Of a stretch of 57,167 nucleotides of DNA, positions 1-11,500 are shown piece after piece. The stretch is from an uncultured delta proteobacterium. Lineage in GTDB: Bacteria; Desulfobacterota; Syntrophia; Syntrophales; UBA8958. A program made the translations under genes and the position numbers. Positions within the stretch are counted from its first letter, which is position 1; every line of letters begins with the position of its first letter. The notes below the pieces were generated by a model, which saw nothing but the letters and a program-made list of their open reading frames with translations, searched no databases and had not been told where the DNA came from. Location of the stretch: assembly GCA_903885795.1 (NCBI GenBank), contig CAISJV010000072.1, positions 1-57,167 of the forward strand, written 5' to 3'.

Positions 1-638
1 AATAACTTTGACAGGAAGACACCTGCTATGGTTTACTTCGGAACACAATCGCAGAGACAGGCTGCAGCATGATCATGAACCAAGGGCAATTTCCCACTTA
101 TAAAAACCTGTCTCCTGTCCAAACAACCCCGACCACCTCTGTAGGCAATCCCGCCCCTGTTAGAAAATTAAATATTTATTGATGAACCTCTTGACATTGA
201 GAAAGACTAGCCGCATATTAGAATCATCGAGATGCTGCAATGCTCGGCTTGAATTATGTCTCTGGGATTTGAAGGAAAGATGAATCATTTCACTGGGAGG
301 TAAGAAGAAAAGCATCGCGAGGTATCAGTGGTGGTAATCGACTGCCGAAAGAGCAGTTATTTTAAAAAGCTGACTACAGCTTAAAAATAAGCAGGCATTG
401 CGGCTCTCTTTTTATGTTGTAATACTTCAGCCATTACTGATTCACCAGGTTCTTTGAAAGATGTATCGACCATAAGAATTAACAAGCGGGATACTGCGAT
501 GCGCGTAATGAGTCTATTCTACTGGATGTTAACGAGAGAGAAAACACAGGATCTTCGTGGTGATTATCACCCTTAAAAGACCAAGTATTCAATGAAAGAC
601 TCCAGTTAAAAGGCAAGACGGCATAGGCGGATCTCGTT
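1..638. other. Intergenic stretch, no recognisable gene
   Basis: No start-to-stop reading frame of useful length with a ribosome binding site is visible here. A frame open from about 390 to 575 (plus strand) lacks a start codon and resembles nothing I recognise, so it may be a decayed gene end. The stretch finishes in a strong hairpin terminator, so something transcribed rightwards, perhaps from left of the window, probably ends here. Confidence 0.4.
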
Positions 639-680
639 AGCCCCTCGTAAGTTTTTACTTCCTACGAGGGGCTTTTGTTT
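639..680 (+). terminator. Rho-independent terminator
   Basis: An 11-bp perfect stem, AGCCCCTCGTA at 639-649 and TACGAGGGGCT at 663-673, closes a 13-nt loop. It is followed by TTTTGTTTG. This is the classical intrinsic terminator form for plus-strand transcription. The transcript it ends is not identifiable. Confidence 0.7.
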
Positions 681-682
681 GT

Positions 683-795
683 AATTCCGGTCCTAAATCA
701 AAGAGGATATCAAGGCGGCGCAGGCGCATTGTTCATACGTCGAGGAGCCAATGACGATGCCAACGAAGATAGCGCCTTGATTTAGGATTGGAATA
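683..795. repeat. Palindromic intergenic repeat (MITE/REP-like)
   Basis: The ends are imperfect inverted repeats: ATTCCGGTCCTAAATCAA at the left and its near-complement ending in TTTAGGATTGGAAT at 781-794. The spacer of about 75 bp includes CAAGGCG/CGCCTTG. The element begins 1 bp after the stop codon of the adjacent acyl-CoA ligase. This is the form of short non-autonomous repeats common in deltaproteobacterial intergenic regions. Copy number elsewhere cannot be judged from one window. Confidence 0.6.
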
Positions 796-796
796 A

Positions 797-2332
797 TCAG
801 TTTGTTCCCGGATACGCTTTCTTGACCTCCTCCCGATTAACGACGCCAGTTGCCGTTTTCGGCAGGCTCTCAACAAAAACAACATATTTGGGCTTCTTAT
901 AGCGGGCGATTTGGGAGGCCACAAAGTCGATCAATTCCCCGGCGCTCACCGCACTTCCCTTCTTGAGGACGCAGACGGCCTTGACGGCCTCTCCCCACTC
1001 CGGGTCGGGAACACCGATGACGCTCACTTCCTCAATTGCCCCGTGCTTGAGAATAACCTTTTCCACCTCCGCCGGGTAAACATTTTCACCGCCGGGCTTG
1101 ATGAGTTCCTTCTCAGGCTTTCTACCCGCATACCAGAGAAAACCATTTTCATCGAAGCGGGCCAGATCGCCCGTATGATGCCATCCGTTGCGAAATGTGT
1201 AGGCTGTCTCTTCCGACCGGTTCCAGTAACCCTGGAATACGGCAGGCGACCGGACACAGATTTCTCCTGTAGTCCCGGGGGCCACTTCCCCATCGAGGTC
1301 ATCGAATAGGGCGATGCGCGTCAGGATCGCCGGCGGCCCGATGCTGCCGGGTTTTTCCCTATAATTACATCCCGAAACGGGCATAGACTCGGTCTGGCCG
1401 TAAAGGCTGTAAAAAGTGGCCTGCGGGTTTATCTTGAAAAAGCGTTCCAGGGTCTCCGGGCTGTCCATGCCGCAGACGATTCTTAAGCTTGCCGCGTCAA
1501 AGGCAGAGGGCTCTTTTTCCTGGACATCCAGGATCGAGGCTAGGATCGGTGGAAAGGCCACAAAAAATGTGCCCCCCTCCTTTTCGATGAGTTTCAAAAC
1601 GAGGAGGGGATCGAAGCGGTCCACAATCACGTTTTTCCCCCCTTGATGCATCGTCGCCATCGTCATGGCCAAGCCGCCGATATGAAACAGGGGGAGGATG
1701 CAGATGTGGCAATCACGGATGCCTAGTTTCAGCAACTGGGCAATCTGAAGGCCGATGGCAATCATGTTTCCCTGACTGAGGAGACAACCTTTCGGCTTTC
1801 CACCCACGGCGGCCGTATGGATGATCATGTAGGCAGGATCGCCGGAAACGGCGGCCATATCCTCGTATCCCTCTTCCCGGCAGAGGGTCCGGAAAGGGAT
1901 GCAATCACCCTCCGCTCCATCCGCCTGGAAGGAATAGTGCTTTTGCACCGAACCCACGTTCGACGCGGCCCTGCGGGCCAAGTCGTCATATTCGCTGCCG
2001 CTCACAAGCAACTTCGGGGTACTGTCATTCAGGATATATTCAATTTCTTCCTCGCCGAGCCGCCAATTTATGGGAACCACGATGGCACCGATTTTCGCCG
2101 CCGCCCCGCAGAGGATCAGGAAGTCGTCGCGATTGACCGCCAGGACGGCGATCCGGTCGCCCGCTGCCACCCCTTCCCCGCCGAGCCCGGCGGCGTATTG
2201 GTCACATAGTTTCTTATAGGTTTTAAAGTCGGTCCGCCTGCCGTCATAAACAATCGCCGCTTTATCGGGATATAAACAGGCGTTCCGGGCAATCATATCG
2301 TACATCGTAAAATCACATAACCTCATCATCAT
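797..2332 (-). CDS. AMP-binding acyl-CoA ligase family protein, A10 lysine absent
   Basis: A class I adenylate-forming enzyme of normal length (about 511 aa). Family members activate a carboxylic acid with ATP and join it to CoA. Visible motifs are a P-loop-like A3 segment (HTAAVGGKPKG, degenerate relative to the usual YTSGTTGxPKG), YGQTES (A5-like), GWHHTGDLA (A7) and GRKPEKELIKPGGENVYP (A8). The C-terminal A10 motif reads LPKTATGVVNRE. The position normally holding the catalytic lysine (GK) is Val, encoded by GTC. That lysine is needed for the adenylation half-reaction in characterised relatives, so activity may be altered or lost. I chose the ATG at 2332, which lies 7 nt after an AAAAGGG ribosome site, over an upstream GTG. 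Substrate unknown. Confidence 0.85.
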   Translation of the reverse strand: MMMRLCDFTMYDMIARNACLYPDKAAIVYDGRRTDFKTYKKLCDQYAAGLGGEGVAAGDRIAVLAVNRDDFLILCGAAAKIGAIVVPINWRLGEEEIEYILNDSTPKLLVSGSEYDDLARRAASNVGSVQKHYSFQADGAEGDCIPFRTLCREEGYEDMAAVSGDPAYMIIHTAAVGGKPKGCLLSQGNMIAIGLQIAQLLKLGIRDCHICILPLFHIGGLAMTMATMHQGGKNVIVDRFDPLLVLKLIEKEGGTFFVAFPPILASILDVQEKEPSAFDAASLRIVCGMDSPETLERFFKINPQATFYSLYGQTESMPVSGCNYREKPGSIGPPAILTRIALFDDLDGEVAPGTTGEICVRSPAVFQGYWNRSEETAYTFRNGWHHTGDLARFDENGFLWYAGRKPEKELIKPGGENVYPAEVEKVILKHGAIEEVSVIGVPDPEWGEAVKAVCVLKKGSAVSAGELIDFVASQIARYKKPKYVVFVESLPKTATGVVNREEVKKAYPGTN

Positions 2333-2374
2333 AACCACACCCTTTTGTTCATGAGTATTTATTCTAAGACCACC

Positions 2375-3643
2375 CTAACCCAGGGCGGCATTCCAGACTT
2401 CGAAATTGTAAGATCCGTTTTCTGCCGGTTTGAAGATGGCCACATAGGTGAGGACGTGCCAACCGATAAATTCGCGCCGCTGGTGATCGAAAAGCACTTT
2501 ATTCCAGGTCTTTCTCCAGGTGCCCGTATTGAAGTAAACCTTGTCCTGCATCGTCCCGTCCGCAAGAGGCGCTTGATCCATGGGAATGATCACGTAATCG
2601 TGCGTATGGCCGTACAGGACAAAATTCACTTCCCCGGAGTGGACCTTTTGCTCGTCAAAGGCATCTTTATGGTAATCACCTTCGAGTCGCGCCGGGAACA
2701 ACTTCTCCTTGATTTCAGTAATCTTTTCAAGGAGCTTCGTGGAGGCATGAGACGAAAGTCTGAGGGCAATCTGTAACAGATCGATGCTATCCGGCCAAAG
2801 AAATTTATCCTTATCCCCAATGAAAGGGACCTCAAAGAAGGCATCCACACAGGCATCCCAGGTAACCTCAATGGCCCTGCGGGCGGCTGCATTCTCCGTT
2901 TTATTCGCTACCATAAGGACCCAGGACGGTAAGTCAAGGAGGGGCCGGATATTGTCCAGTTCTTTTAGAAGAGCCGTGATTTTATCTTTTTCGGCTCGGG
3001 ATAACTCGCCGTCATCGACGAGAACAATTAAAGCAGCGTCAACCTCGTGGGGATATTTATTGAGCAACTCGATAACGATGGCATCGCCGATAGATGAGGC
3101 ATCGCGATTCCCCATGTAATTGAACTTGTCGTAAATATCCCCGTGCCGGGCAAGCACTTTGTAATTGGGCGCGAATAATTCTGCAGAAAAAGGAGCAGGC
3201 GCCGTTACCGGCTCCATCCCTAGCGCGGCTTGCACCATGTTGATGCAACGGGGATAGCGGTTGATGAGCCAGTCGTGATTACCGATAACATAGGTGATTT
3301 CAAAGGGAACGTTTTTCGTTTGCGCGTATGCCCTCAGGGTGAGGAGTTCATCCAGGGATTGCCGATTATTTGTTATGATCCCCTGGAGAATCTTCGCGAC
3401 AACCTCCTCCTGCACTGGTCCGACGGGGTCCCATGGTCTTACGGATACGGTGTCGGCAACCCATTCCATGGAGCGAATGATGTCGAAGATATCGCCCAGC
3501 AGGACCAATCGTATTTCTTCCAGGGGCGACACGGAGTCGGCAAGCTTATGGAGATTCTCGGCAAATATCCTAAATGCCGTGGGTTTTATCGTTTCCCCGG
3601 AACTGCCGTCCGTCAGATGAACATCACTCAAGAACACCAGCAT
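2375..3643 (-). CDS. Calcineurin-like metallophosphoesterase
   Basis: A 422-aa predicted cytosolic phosphoesterase with the dinuclear-metal motif series in order: SDVH near the N-terminus (D-x-H), GDIFD (GDxxD), GNHDW (GNHD), then RHGD and GHTHD (GHxH) near the C-terminus. A long helical insert separates the metal motifs, making it larger than minimal phosphodiesterases of this fold. The start has a good GGAGGG ribosome site 5 nt upstream. It lies 42 bp upstream of the acyl-CoA ligase on the same strand, so co-transcription is possible. The substrate is not evident; UDP-diacylglucosamine hydrolases and nucleotidases share this fold. Confidence 0.85.
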   Translation of the reverse strand: MLVFLSDVHLTDGSSGETIKPTAFRIFAENLHKLADSVSPLEEIRLVLLGDIFDIIRSMEWVADTVSVRPWDPVGPVQEEVVAKILQGIITNNRQSLDELLTLRAYAQTKNVPFEITYVIGNHDWLINRYPRCINMVQAALGMEPVTAPAPFSAELFAPNYKVLARHGDIYDKFNYMGNRDASSIGDAIVIELLNKYPHEVDAALIVLVDDGELSRAEKDKITALLKELDNIRPLLDLPSWVLMVANKTENAAARRAIEVTWDACVDAFFEVPFIGDKDKFLWPDSIDLLQIALRLSSHASTKLLEKITEIKEKLFPARLEGDYHKDAFDEQKVHSGEVNFVLYGHTHDYVIIPMDQAPLADGTMQDKVYFNTGTWRKTWNKVLFDHQRREFIGWHVLTYVAIFKPAENGSYNFEVWNAALG

Positions 3644-3704
3644 GGCGCCCTCCTGTCTATTAGATTATTACACCGTGGCGGCTCTGGCATCGCGATTATC
3701 CAGG

Positions 3705-5063
3705 CTATTCATCAATGGCTGCGACGTACGCTGCCGCGGCCTCCCCGGCGATATAGCCCGTCGAAAAGGCCGCCTGAAGGTTAAATCCCCCCGTGTCGGC
3801 GTCGATGTCCAGGACCTCACCGCAGAAATAGAGACCATGAACCAGTTTCGAGGCCATCGTCCGGGGATCGATCTCTTTCAGGGATACCCCGCCCGCCGTG
3901 ACAATCGCCGCCGCCATCGGCAGGGGGCCTACAATCTCAAAGCGCAGGGACTTGAGGACGCCGGCGATCTTCTCTTTTTCCGCCGCCGTTACTTGGTGGG
4001 CGGGCTTATCAAGGGGGATGCCCGTCAAGGCGGCTAAGGGTTCAATCATCTTCCGAGGCAGCAACCCTTCAAGGATGCCCTTGAACTGGCGCTTGCCGTG
4101 GGCATCGAGATCCCTCTGGAGACGGGCGCGGAGTTGCGGATAATCCAGAGCCGCCTTGAGGTCGATGACAACGCTGACGGGACCTTGCGCCAGGGCGTCC
4201 ACAACGGCCAGACTGATAAGTAATGTCACCGGGCCGCCGATACCGAAATGGGTGATCATCATCTCCCCGAAGCGGCTTTCGATGACGGAACCGCGGGCCT
4301 TTTTGCGGTCCATCCCCCGGCCGATATCATAAGAAGGGACAGCGGCAGGATCTATCTCACCGGGACGGCAACGGAAGGCCGTCAAGCGTACATTGCGCAG
4401 GCTTATCCCCTGCATCGATTTCGCCAGCTCTATTTCTTTGACAATCAGCGGTACCAAGGCGGGGCGGAGTTTTTCAATCCTGTGGCCGACCCCCTTTGCC
4501 AGCTCGTAGCCGTCACCGTTGGAGCCAGTGGCAGGCCAGGTGGCACCTCCGGCAGCAACAATCGCCGCCGCGGCAGGCGTCAGACCTCTATCCGTCATAA
4601 CTCCGGCGATTTTCCCATCCACGACGGCAAGGGAAAAGACGCGCCTTTGCGTCACTACTTCCACCCCCTGATCGTCCAAGTAGCGCCGCAAGGCCCCGAC
4701 GACATCGGCAGCCCGGTCCGAGACGGGAAAGATCCGGCCGCCTCGCTCTTCTTTGGTTTCCACACCATAGCAATGGAGAATATCGAGGAGGTCATCCCGG
4801 AAAAACCGGTGAAAGGCGGCGTGAAGAAAGGGGCCGTTGGGGCCGTACATGGCGATGAATTCCGGGAGCGTCTTCGTATTGGTCAGATTGCAGCGCGTCT
4901 TGCCGCTGATGAGGATCTTCCTGCCCGACTGGTCCATCTTTTCCAGGAGGAGCACCCGCGCCCCGGCCTCCGCCGCCCGGCCCGCCGCCAGCATTCCCGC
5001 TGCCCCGGCCCCGATTACAACAACCTGTCCGCTGGGTCCAATGTCCCCGTTCCTGCTTTTCAT
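3705..5063 (-). CDS. BaiN/HI0933-family flavoprotein (NAD(P)/FAD-dependent oxidoreductase)
   Basis: A 452-aa flavoprotein. The N-terminal Rossmann dinucleotide site reads VVIGAGAAGMLAAGRAAEAG, followed by LLLEKMDQSGRKILISGKTRCNLTN-type sequence (the GRKxxxSGxGRCNxTN signature, here with KTRCN). The C-terminus has the second FAD segment, with GLYFCGEVLDIDADTGGFNL and then a glycine/alanine-rich helix. Length and motif order match the HI0933/YhiN/BaiN family of putative reductases, whose substrates are largely unknown. It is transcribed away from the next gene to the right. No clear ribosome site precedes the ATG. Confidence 0.85.
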   Translation of the reverse strand: MKSRNGDIGPSGQVVVIGAGAAGMLAAGRAAEAGARVLLLEKMDQSGRKILISGKTRCNLTNTKTLPEFIAMYGPNGPFLHAAFHRFFRDDLLDILHCYGVETKEERGGRIFPVSDRAADVVGALRRYLDDQGVEVVTQRRVFSLAVVDGKIAGVMTDRGLTPAAAAIVAAGGATWPATGSNGDGYELAKGVGHRIEKLRPALVPLIVKEIELAKSMQGISLRNVRLTAFRCRPGEIDPAAVPSYDIGRGMDRKKARGSVIESRFGEMMITHFGIGGPVTLLISLAVVDALAQGPVSVVIDLKAALDYPQLRARLQRDLDAHGKRQFKGILEGLLPRKMIEPLAALTGIPLDKPAHQVTAAEKEKIAGVLKSLRFEIVGPLPMAAAIVTAGGVSLKEIDPRTMASKLVHGLYFCGEVLDIDADTGGFNLQAAFSTGYIAGEAAAAYVAAIDE

Positions 5064-5156
5064 TTGTCAAGAATAACTGATTATCCCGAGTAGTCAAGGA
5101 ACTTCATAAACATCATTGCCGGGAAGATTATTTTCTTTCCATTGCCATACCGTCCC

Positions 5157-5186
5157 TTGCCATTATCCCGGCAAATCCTGTATATA
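5157..5186 (+). promoter_or_regulatory. Possible sigma-70-type promoter
   Basis: TTGCCA (5157-5162), an 18-bp spacer and TATATA (5181-5186) lie 20 bp before the small ORF at 5207, in the divergent gap between two opposite gene sets. The match is moderate. Confidence 0.4.
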
Positions 5187-5206
5187 GAATCGGCGAGAAA
5201 ATAATT

Positions 5207-5506
5207 ATGACCCAGGATGAACTTCTTAAACAGCTTGAAGAACTGGCTGGCCGGGTGAACATCATCATCCGCTATGAGTCCTTGAAAAATGAAGATCCTG
5301 CCACCTTTGGGGGCTTATGCCGCGTCAAAGAGCAGTCCGTTCTTTTCCTCCATGCCAAGGCAACCGTAAAAAGAAAAATTGCAATGATTACCGAATCTCT
5401 GAAGCGTTATGACGTTGACGAGATTTTTCTGCGCCCGGCGCTCCGGGAACATCTAAAAAAGGATCGTTCACTCAATGGCGATTACAACTTAGGGGGGAAC
5501 GAATAA
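5207..5506 (+). CDS. Small conserved-looking protein of unknown function
   Basis: A 99-aa, charged, predicted soluble protein with no signal peptide or membrane segment. The sequence includes GRVNIIIRYESL and VLFLHAKATVKRKI and reads as an alpha/beta fold. I do not recognise a family. It starts 20 bp downstream of a possible promoter and ends 39 bp before the macroglobulin gene, so the two may share a transcript. There is no strong Shine-Dalgarno site. Confidence 0.6.
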   Translation: MTQDELLKQLEELAGRVNIIIRYESLKNEDPATFGGLCRVKEQSVLFLHAKATVKRKIAMITESLKRYDVDEIFLRPALREHLKKDRSLNGDYNLGGNE

Positions 5507-5545
5507 ATCGAACCGTCCCAAATTAACTACGGAGGAAAGACCAAT

Positions 5546-8500
5546 ATGACGTATCGAAAGCACATGGGGATATTTTGGGCCGTCGTTCTCTTTTCTCTTT
5601 TTCTAAGTAATCACACCCTCGCCGGGAACTTAGCCGAAATAAAATCCTTCAGCCCCCAAGGCGTCGTGAAGGGCATCCGTCAGGCAACGGTGATCTTTTC
5701 CGAACCCATGGTCGCCTTCGGCGATCCCCGGCTCGGTGATCCCTTCACCGTCCAGTGCCCCGCCAAAGGCCAGGGTCGCTGGATCGATAGCCGTACCTGG
5801 TCTTATGATTTCGCCGCCGATCTTTCCGGCGGTGTAGAGTGCGAATTTCGCCTGAAAGAGGACATCAAGGCCCTATCCGGAACCGATATTTCGGGCCAGA
5901 AGAACTTCCGGTTCTCTACCGGCGGCCCTGCCATCGTTCGTTCCGTCCCTTCTGAAGGGAACGAACAGATCGATGAGCGGCAGATCTTCGTCCTCTATCT
6001 TGACGCAGCGCCCCGGGGAGCCTCCCTCACCGGGCACGTCTATTTTTCCGTGGCCGGTATCAAGGAACGGATCGGAATCAATATCGTCACGGGAAACGAA
6101 CGCCGCAAAATCCTCAAGACTATCAACCATAAAGGCGATGAAGGGCTGGTCGTCCTTGTACAGGCCCGGCAGACCTTCCCCGATTCCGCCGTCGTCAAGC
6201 TGATCTGGGGCCGGGATGTAACCTCCGATAGTGGCGTGACCACGGAAACCGACCAAGTGTTGTCCTTCCGGACCCGGGAGCCTTTCCGAGCCGAATTCTG
6301 GTGCACCCGGGAGAATGCCAATCGTGACTGTATTCCCCTCCTGCCGATGGGATTGCACTTTACCGCTCCCATCCTGGTGAAACTCGCCGAACAAATCGTG
6401 ATTACGGGCCCGAAGGAAAAAAAATGGCAGGGGAAAATCAGCGACAGCGACAGCAGGCGGGGGATCGTCTCCTATCTGACTTTTCCCGGTCCTTTTCCGG
6501 AAAAATCTAAATTGGCATTGCACATTCCCGGTGAGATCAAAGACGAGGCAGGAAGAATACTTAGTAATGCCGACAAGTTTCCCCTAACCGTAACCACGGA
6601 TACCTACCCGCCTTTGGCCAAATTCGCCGCCCGGTTCGGGATCATCGAGGCCAAAGGAGATCGCCTCCTACCTGTAACTATTCGCAATATTGAACGGCAA
6701 ATGCAGGGCCGTCTCCTGAAGGTCGATGAAAAAGCGCCGACGCCTCTGGTCGAGGAAGAGGAAGGAGCAGCGGGTGAACAGGGGGAGGGAAGCACACCGG
6801 CGGAAGATAAATCAGTGGCGGGAGCGGTGCCCGGAGCCGCAAAAGCGCGTGCGGAGGGAAGCCCCGTTTTCACCGAGCGTCTGACCGGCAAAATGCAGCG
6901 GATCGGCGCCGATCAGGACGTCAAGGTCATCGAATGGCTCCGTAAGATCGCCGCCGCGGAACGTGAAGCGCCCATCCTGAACCATCAGGCCCCGTCACTG
7001 AACTTCCCCGGGAGGAAACAGGAAAAGGCATTCGAAGTGATCGGCATCCCCCTCCCCGGACCGGGCTTTTATATCGTCGAGTTGGAAAGCCGCATCCTGG
7101 GGACGCATCTTCTCGACCCGCCAGCCCCCCTCTACATCCCGGCAGCCGCCCTGACCACCGATATGGCTGCCCATTTCAAATGGGGACGGGAATATTCCCT
7201 GGTCTGGGTGACTTCTCTGGAAAAGGGGACCCCTGTGGCGGGGGCCGCCGTCGTTATTCGCGACTGCAAGGGAAAGGCCATCTGGCAGGGCAAGACCGAC
7301 ACCACCGGCGTCGCCCTGATCAAGACCCGCCTTCCCGCTCAGGACGAGGTATCCAGATGCTCCGGCAAGGTGAACTATCGTGAGGCCCCCCACGCCCTGA
7401 GCAACCTTGATGGCGGCCTTTTCGTTTTCGTACGAAGCGGAGACGATATGAGCTTTACCCACTCCAGTTGGGACGAGGGGATCGAACCCTGGCGGTTCCA
7501 GTTGCCTACGGGCGGTTATTCCGGGGAAGAGGGCGTCGTCGCCCACACCATCCTGGATCGCCCCCTTTTCCGGGCAGGCGAAACGGCGCACATGAAGCAT
7601 ATCCTCCGCACCCATACATCGGGCGGTTTTGCCCTCCTGCCGCCGGCAAAACGCCCGGACTTGCTGACGATTCAGCACCTGGGCAGCGACCAGACCTATC
7701 GCCTCCCCCTGCGCTGGAACACGAACGGCAGCGCCGAGACCGACTGGAAGATCCCTGAAAACGCCCGCCTGGGAACCTACGAACTGACGCTTATAAAATC
7801 CAAATCCCCGCAGGACAAAACGTCTTCCCACGAGCAATCATGGCGAAGCGGTTCGTTCCGGGTGGAAGAATTCCGCATCCCCCTTATGAAAGCAGTCATT
7901 CAGGCTCCGGTGAAACCCCTGGTCAATGTCCGGGAGACTCCGCTCGATCTGTCCGTTTCCTACCTCTCGGGAGGCGGGGCATCCCTGCTTCCCATCCGGC
8001 TCCGGGCGGAGGTCCAGCCTAAGACCATTACCTTTAAAGACTACGAAGATTTTTCTTTTACCGGCGGCCCCTTGCAGGAAGGAATTTTCCCCGTCTCCGG
8101 ACGGGACGATCTTGAAGAGGCTCAAGACGGCGCCGGGGCAGAAGAGCCGGAAACCCAGGCCGCTTCCGACAAGCCCTTCAAACTGCCGACCCAGGATCTG
8201 AAGCTCGACAATCAGGGGGCACTGAGGACAGCGCTGCGGGGCCTGCCAAAGATTCAGACGGCTCGGGATATTCACGTGGAGATGGAATTCAAAGACCCGA
8301 ACGGTGAAATCCAGACCACCGCAACCCGCATCCCCCTCTACCCTTCCCGGCTAAGCGTGGGCATTCGTCCCGACTCCTGGACCGCTGCGCAGGACAATCT
8401 GAATTATAAGGTCGTCGTCGTCGATCTCCAAGGAAAACCGGCCCCCAACGTGGAGGCGACGGTGGATCTCTACCGGCAGCAAACCTATTCCCACCGCGTG

Positions 8501-11500
8501 CGCCTCGTGGGTGGCTTTTACGCCTATAAGAACACCCGGGAAGTAAAGAAAATAGGCCGTCACTGCCAGGGGCGGACCGACAGCATGGGGATTTTTACCT
8601 GCCAGGGACCATCAACCGTCTCGGGAAGCGTCACCCTCCGGGCGGAAGTCAGGGATGAATCGGGACTCCCTTCCGCTGCCAATTATAACCTCTGGGTCGC
8701 CGGCAAGGACGACTGGTGGTTCGAAGGGGGCAACGACGACCGGATCGATGTCTTACCGGAAAAGAAAAAGTACGAGCCGGGGGACAAGGCGAAATTCCAG
8801 GTCCGGATACCCTTCCGGGAGGCCACGGCCCTGATTACAGTGGAGCGGGAGGGCATTCTCGATGTCTATATAAAGACCCTCTCCGGGAAATCCCCGGTGG
8901 TGGAAATTCCCGTCAAGAAGCACTACGCCCCCAACGTCTTTGTCTCCGTCCTCGCCGTTCGGGGCCGCATCGGCGAGGCGCGGCCGACGGCAACTTTTGA
9001 CCCGGGGAAACCAGCCTACAAGCTGGGGGTGACCGAGATCCGCGTCGGCGGACAGGCTCATCAGCTCGACGTCCAGGTCGTTCCGGAGCGGACGGTTTAC
9101 AAGGTTCGCGACACGATGGACGTCCGCATCAAGGTGAAAGGCCCGGCGGGGCGACCCCTTCCCAAGGGCGGCGAAGTAGCCATTGCAGCCGTGGACAAGG
9201 GCTTGCTGCAACTGGTTCCCAACGACAGCTGGCAACTGCTGAGGGCGATGATGCAGCGTCGGGACTATGAAATCCGAACGGCTACCGCCCAGGCCATGGT
9301 AGTGGGGAAACGCCACTTCGGCCAAAAAGCAGTAAGCCACGGCGGGGGCGGGGGACGGCAGTTCACCCGGGAACTCTTCGATACGCTCCTCTTCTGGAAG
9401 GGCCGTCTCGCCCTTGACGCCCAGGGCGAAGCGACAGTCCGTATTCCCCTGAACGACTCCCTGACGGGATTCCGCATTGTCGCCGTAGCAACTGCAGGGA
9501 CGGGCCTCTTCGGAACGGGGGAGGCAGACGTACAGACCACTCAGGACCTCATGATCCTCTCCGGCCTGCCGCCCCTCGTCCGGGAAGGGGATCGCTACCG
9601 GGCCGTCTTTACCGTCCGTAACGCCTCCGACCATGATATGCAGATCGAGGGGCGGCTGACCATCCATAGCGCTAAAGAGGCACAGGAACAGGAAGCGCGT
9701 CAGGAAATGCTTCCCGCCGGATCCTCCCGGGAGTTGGCCTGGTGGATCACCGTCCCTCATGACGCCGCCAGACTGGAATACGAGGCGACAGTCAAGGAGC
9801 AGGGGGTAGAAACCGCCAGTGATCGCTTGAAAGTGTCACAGAAGGTGATGCCCGCGGTTCCAGTCCGGACGGTTCAGGCCGTTCTCACCCAGGTCCGCGC
9901 GCCCGTGTCGGTTACCATCGAGAAACCGGCCGACGCTGAGGCAGGCCGCGGCGGGATTAACGTCCAGATCAAACCTGTCCTGGCCGCGTCTCTCACCGGC
10001 GTCCGGGACTACATGGATCATTACGCCTATACCTGCCTGGAGCAGAAGGTCTCCCGAGCTATCGCCCTGAAAAACAGGACCCTGTGGCAGACAGCGATGT
10101 CCCAACTGCCCTCCTACCTCGACAGCGACGGCCTCTTAAAATACTTCCCCGTTATGAGACAGGGGAACGACTCCCTGACGGCGTACGTCCTTGCCGTCGC
10201 CTCCGAGGCTGACTACGAGATCCCCGCTTATCTCCGGGACCGGATGACCACCGGACTGCGGCAGTTCGTCGAGGGGCGGGTGAATCGTTACGGGGCTCTC
10301 CCCACGGCGGATCTCGCCATCCGCAAGCTCTCCGCCCTGGAGGCCCTGAGCAGGTACGGACAGGCAAATGCGAAACTCCTGGCCTCCATTCCTATCGATC
10401 CGAATCTCTGGCCGACGTCGGCTCTCCTCGACTGGATAAACATCCTCCAGCGACTGGCAGACATTCCCCGGGGAGAGGAGAAGCTTAAGGAAGGCCAACA
10501 GATCCTCCGCGCCCGGATGAATCTTCAGGGTAGCCGCATGACCTTCTCGACGGAGCGGATGGACCAACTCTGGTGGCTCATGGCGTCGTCCGACGGCAAC
10601 GCGGTGCGTTCCATCCTCAGTTTGATGCATCTGGAGGGATGGCGCGACGACCTGCCGCGCCTGACCGCCGGCGCCCTGGGACGGATGCGGCAGGGTCACT
10701 GGGACACCACCACCGCCAACACCTGGGGAATCCTGGCTATCGATAAATTCTCCGCCCGCTACGAGAAGACATCCGTCGGGGGAACCACGAAGGCGGCACT
10801 GAACGGGAAGACTCACTCCCTTGACTGGCAAAAAACGCCTACCGGAGGAACGCTGAACTTCAATTGGCCGACAGGCAAGGAAACCTTACAGGTAACCCAC
10901 AACGGCATCGGCGCTCCCTGGGCAACCATCGGGGCGACAGCGGCCCTCCGCCTCACGAAACCATTTTCCAGCGGCTTTCATGTGACAAGAACCGTCACTA
11001 AACTTGGGGACAATTCAGACGCTTCGCAGCCCTCCACTGGAACTGTTGAAGAAGGCAGGGGAGCGGCGCATGTCTCCACCGGATCCGGTGAAAAAGGCGG
11101 TGGATCTTCCCGCATCTCCTCTGAAAACAAAGGCAGCGCCAGCAAATTTGATGTCGGCGATATCGTCCGGGTTCGCTTGGACATGGAGGCCCAATCCGAC
11201 ATGACCTGGGTCGTCCTGAACGATCCCATCCCGGCAGGATCGAGCATTCTGCGGACGGGATTGGGTGGAGATTCGCTGCTGCTGGCGACTGGCGAGAAAA
11301 CCCGTGGTTTCGCCCAGGAAGCCTTTACCGAACGTTCCCAGGAGGCCTTCCGGGTCTATTACGAATACGTTCCCAAGGGTAAATGGTCCACGGAATACAC
11401 CCTGCGTCTCAACAATGAAGGGGTCTTCCAGATGCCCCCATCCAGGCTGGAGGCCCTGTACGCCCCGGAGATGTTCGGAGAGACCCCCGTCCGCCCCCTG

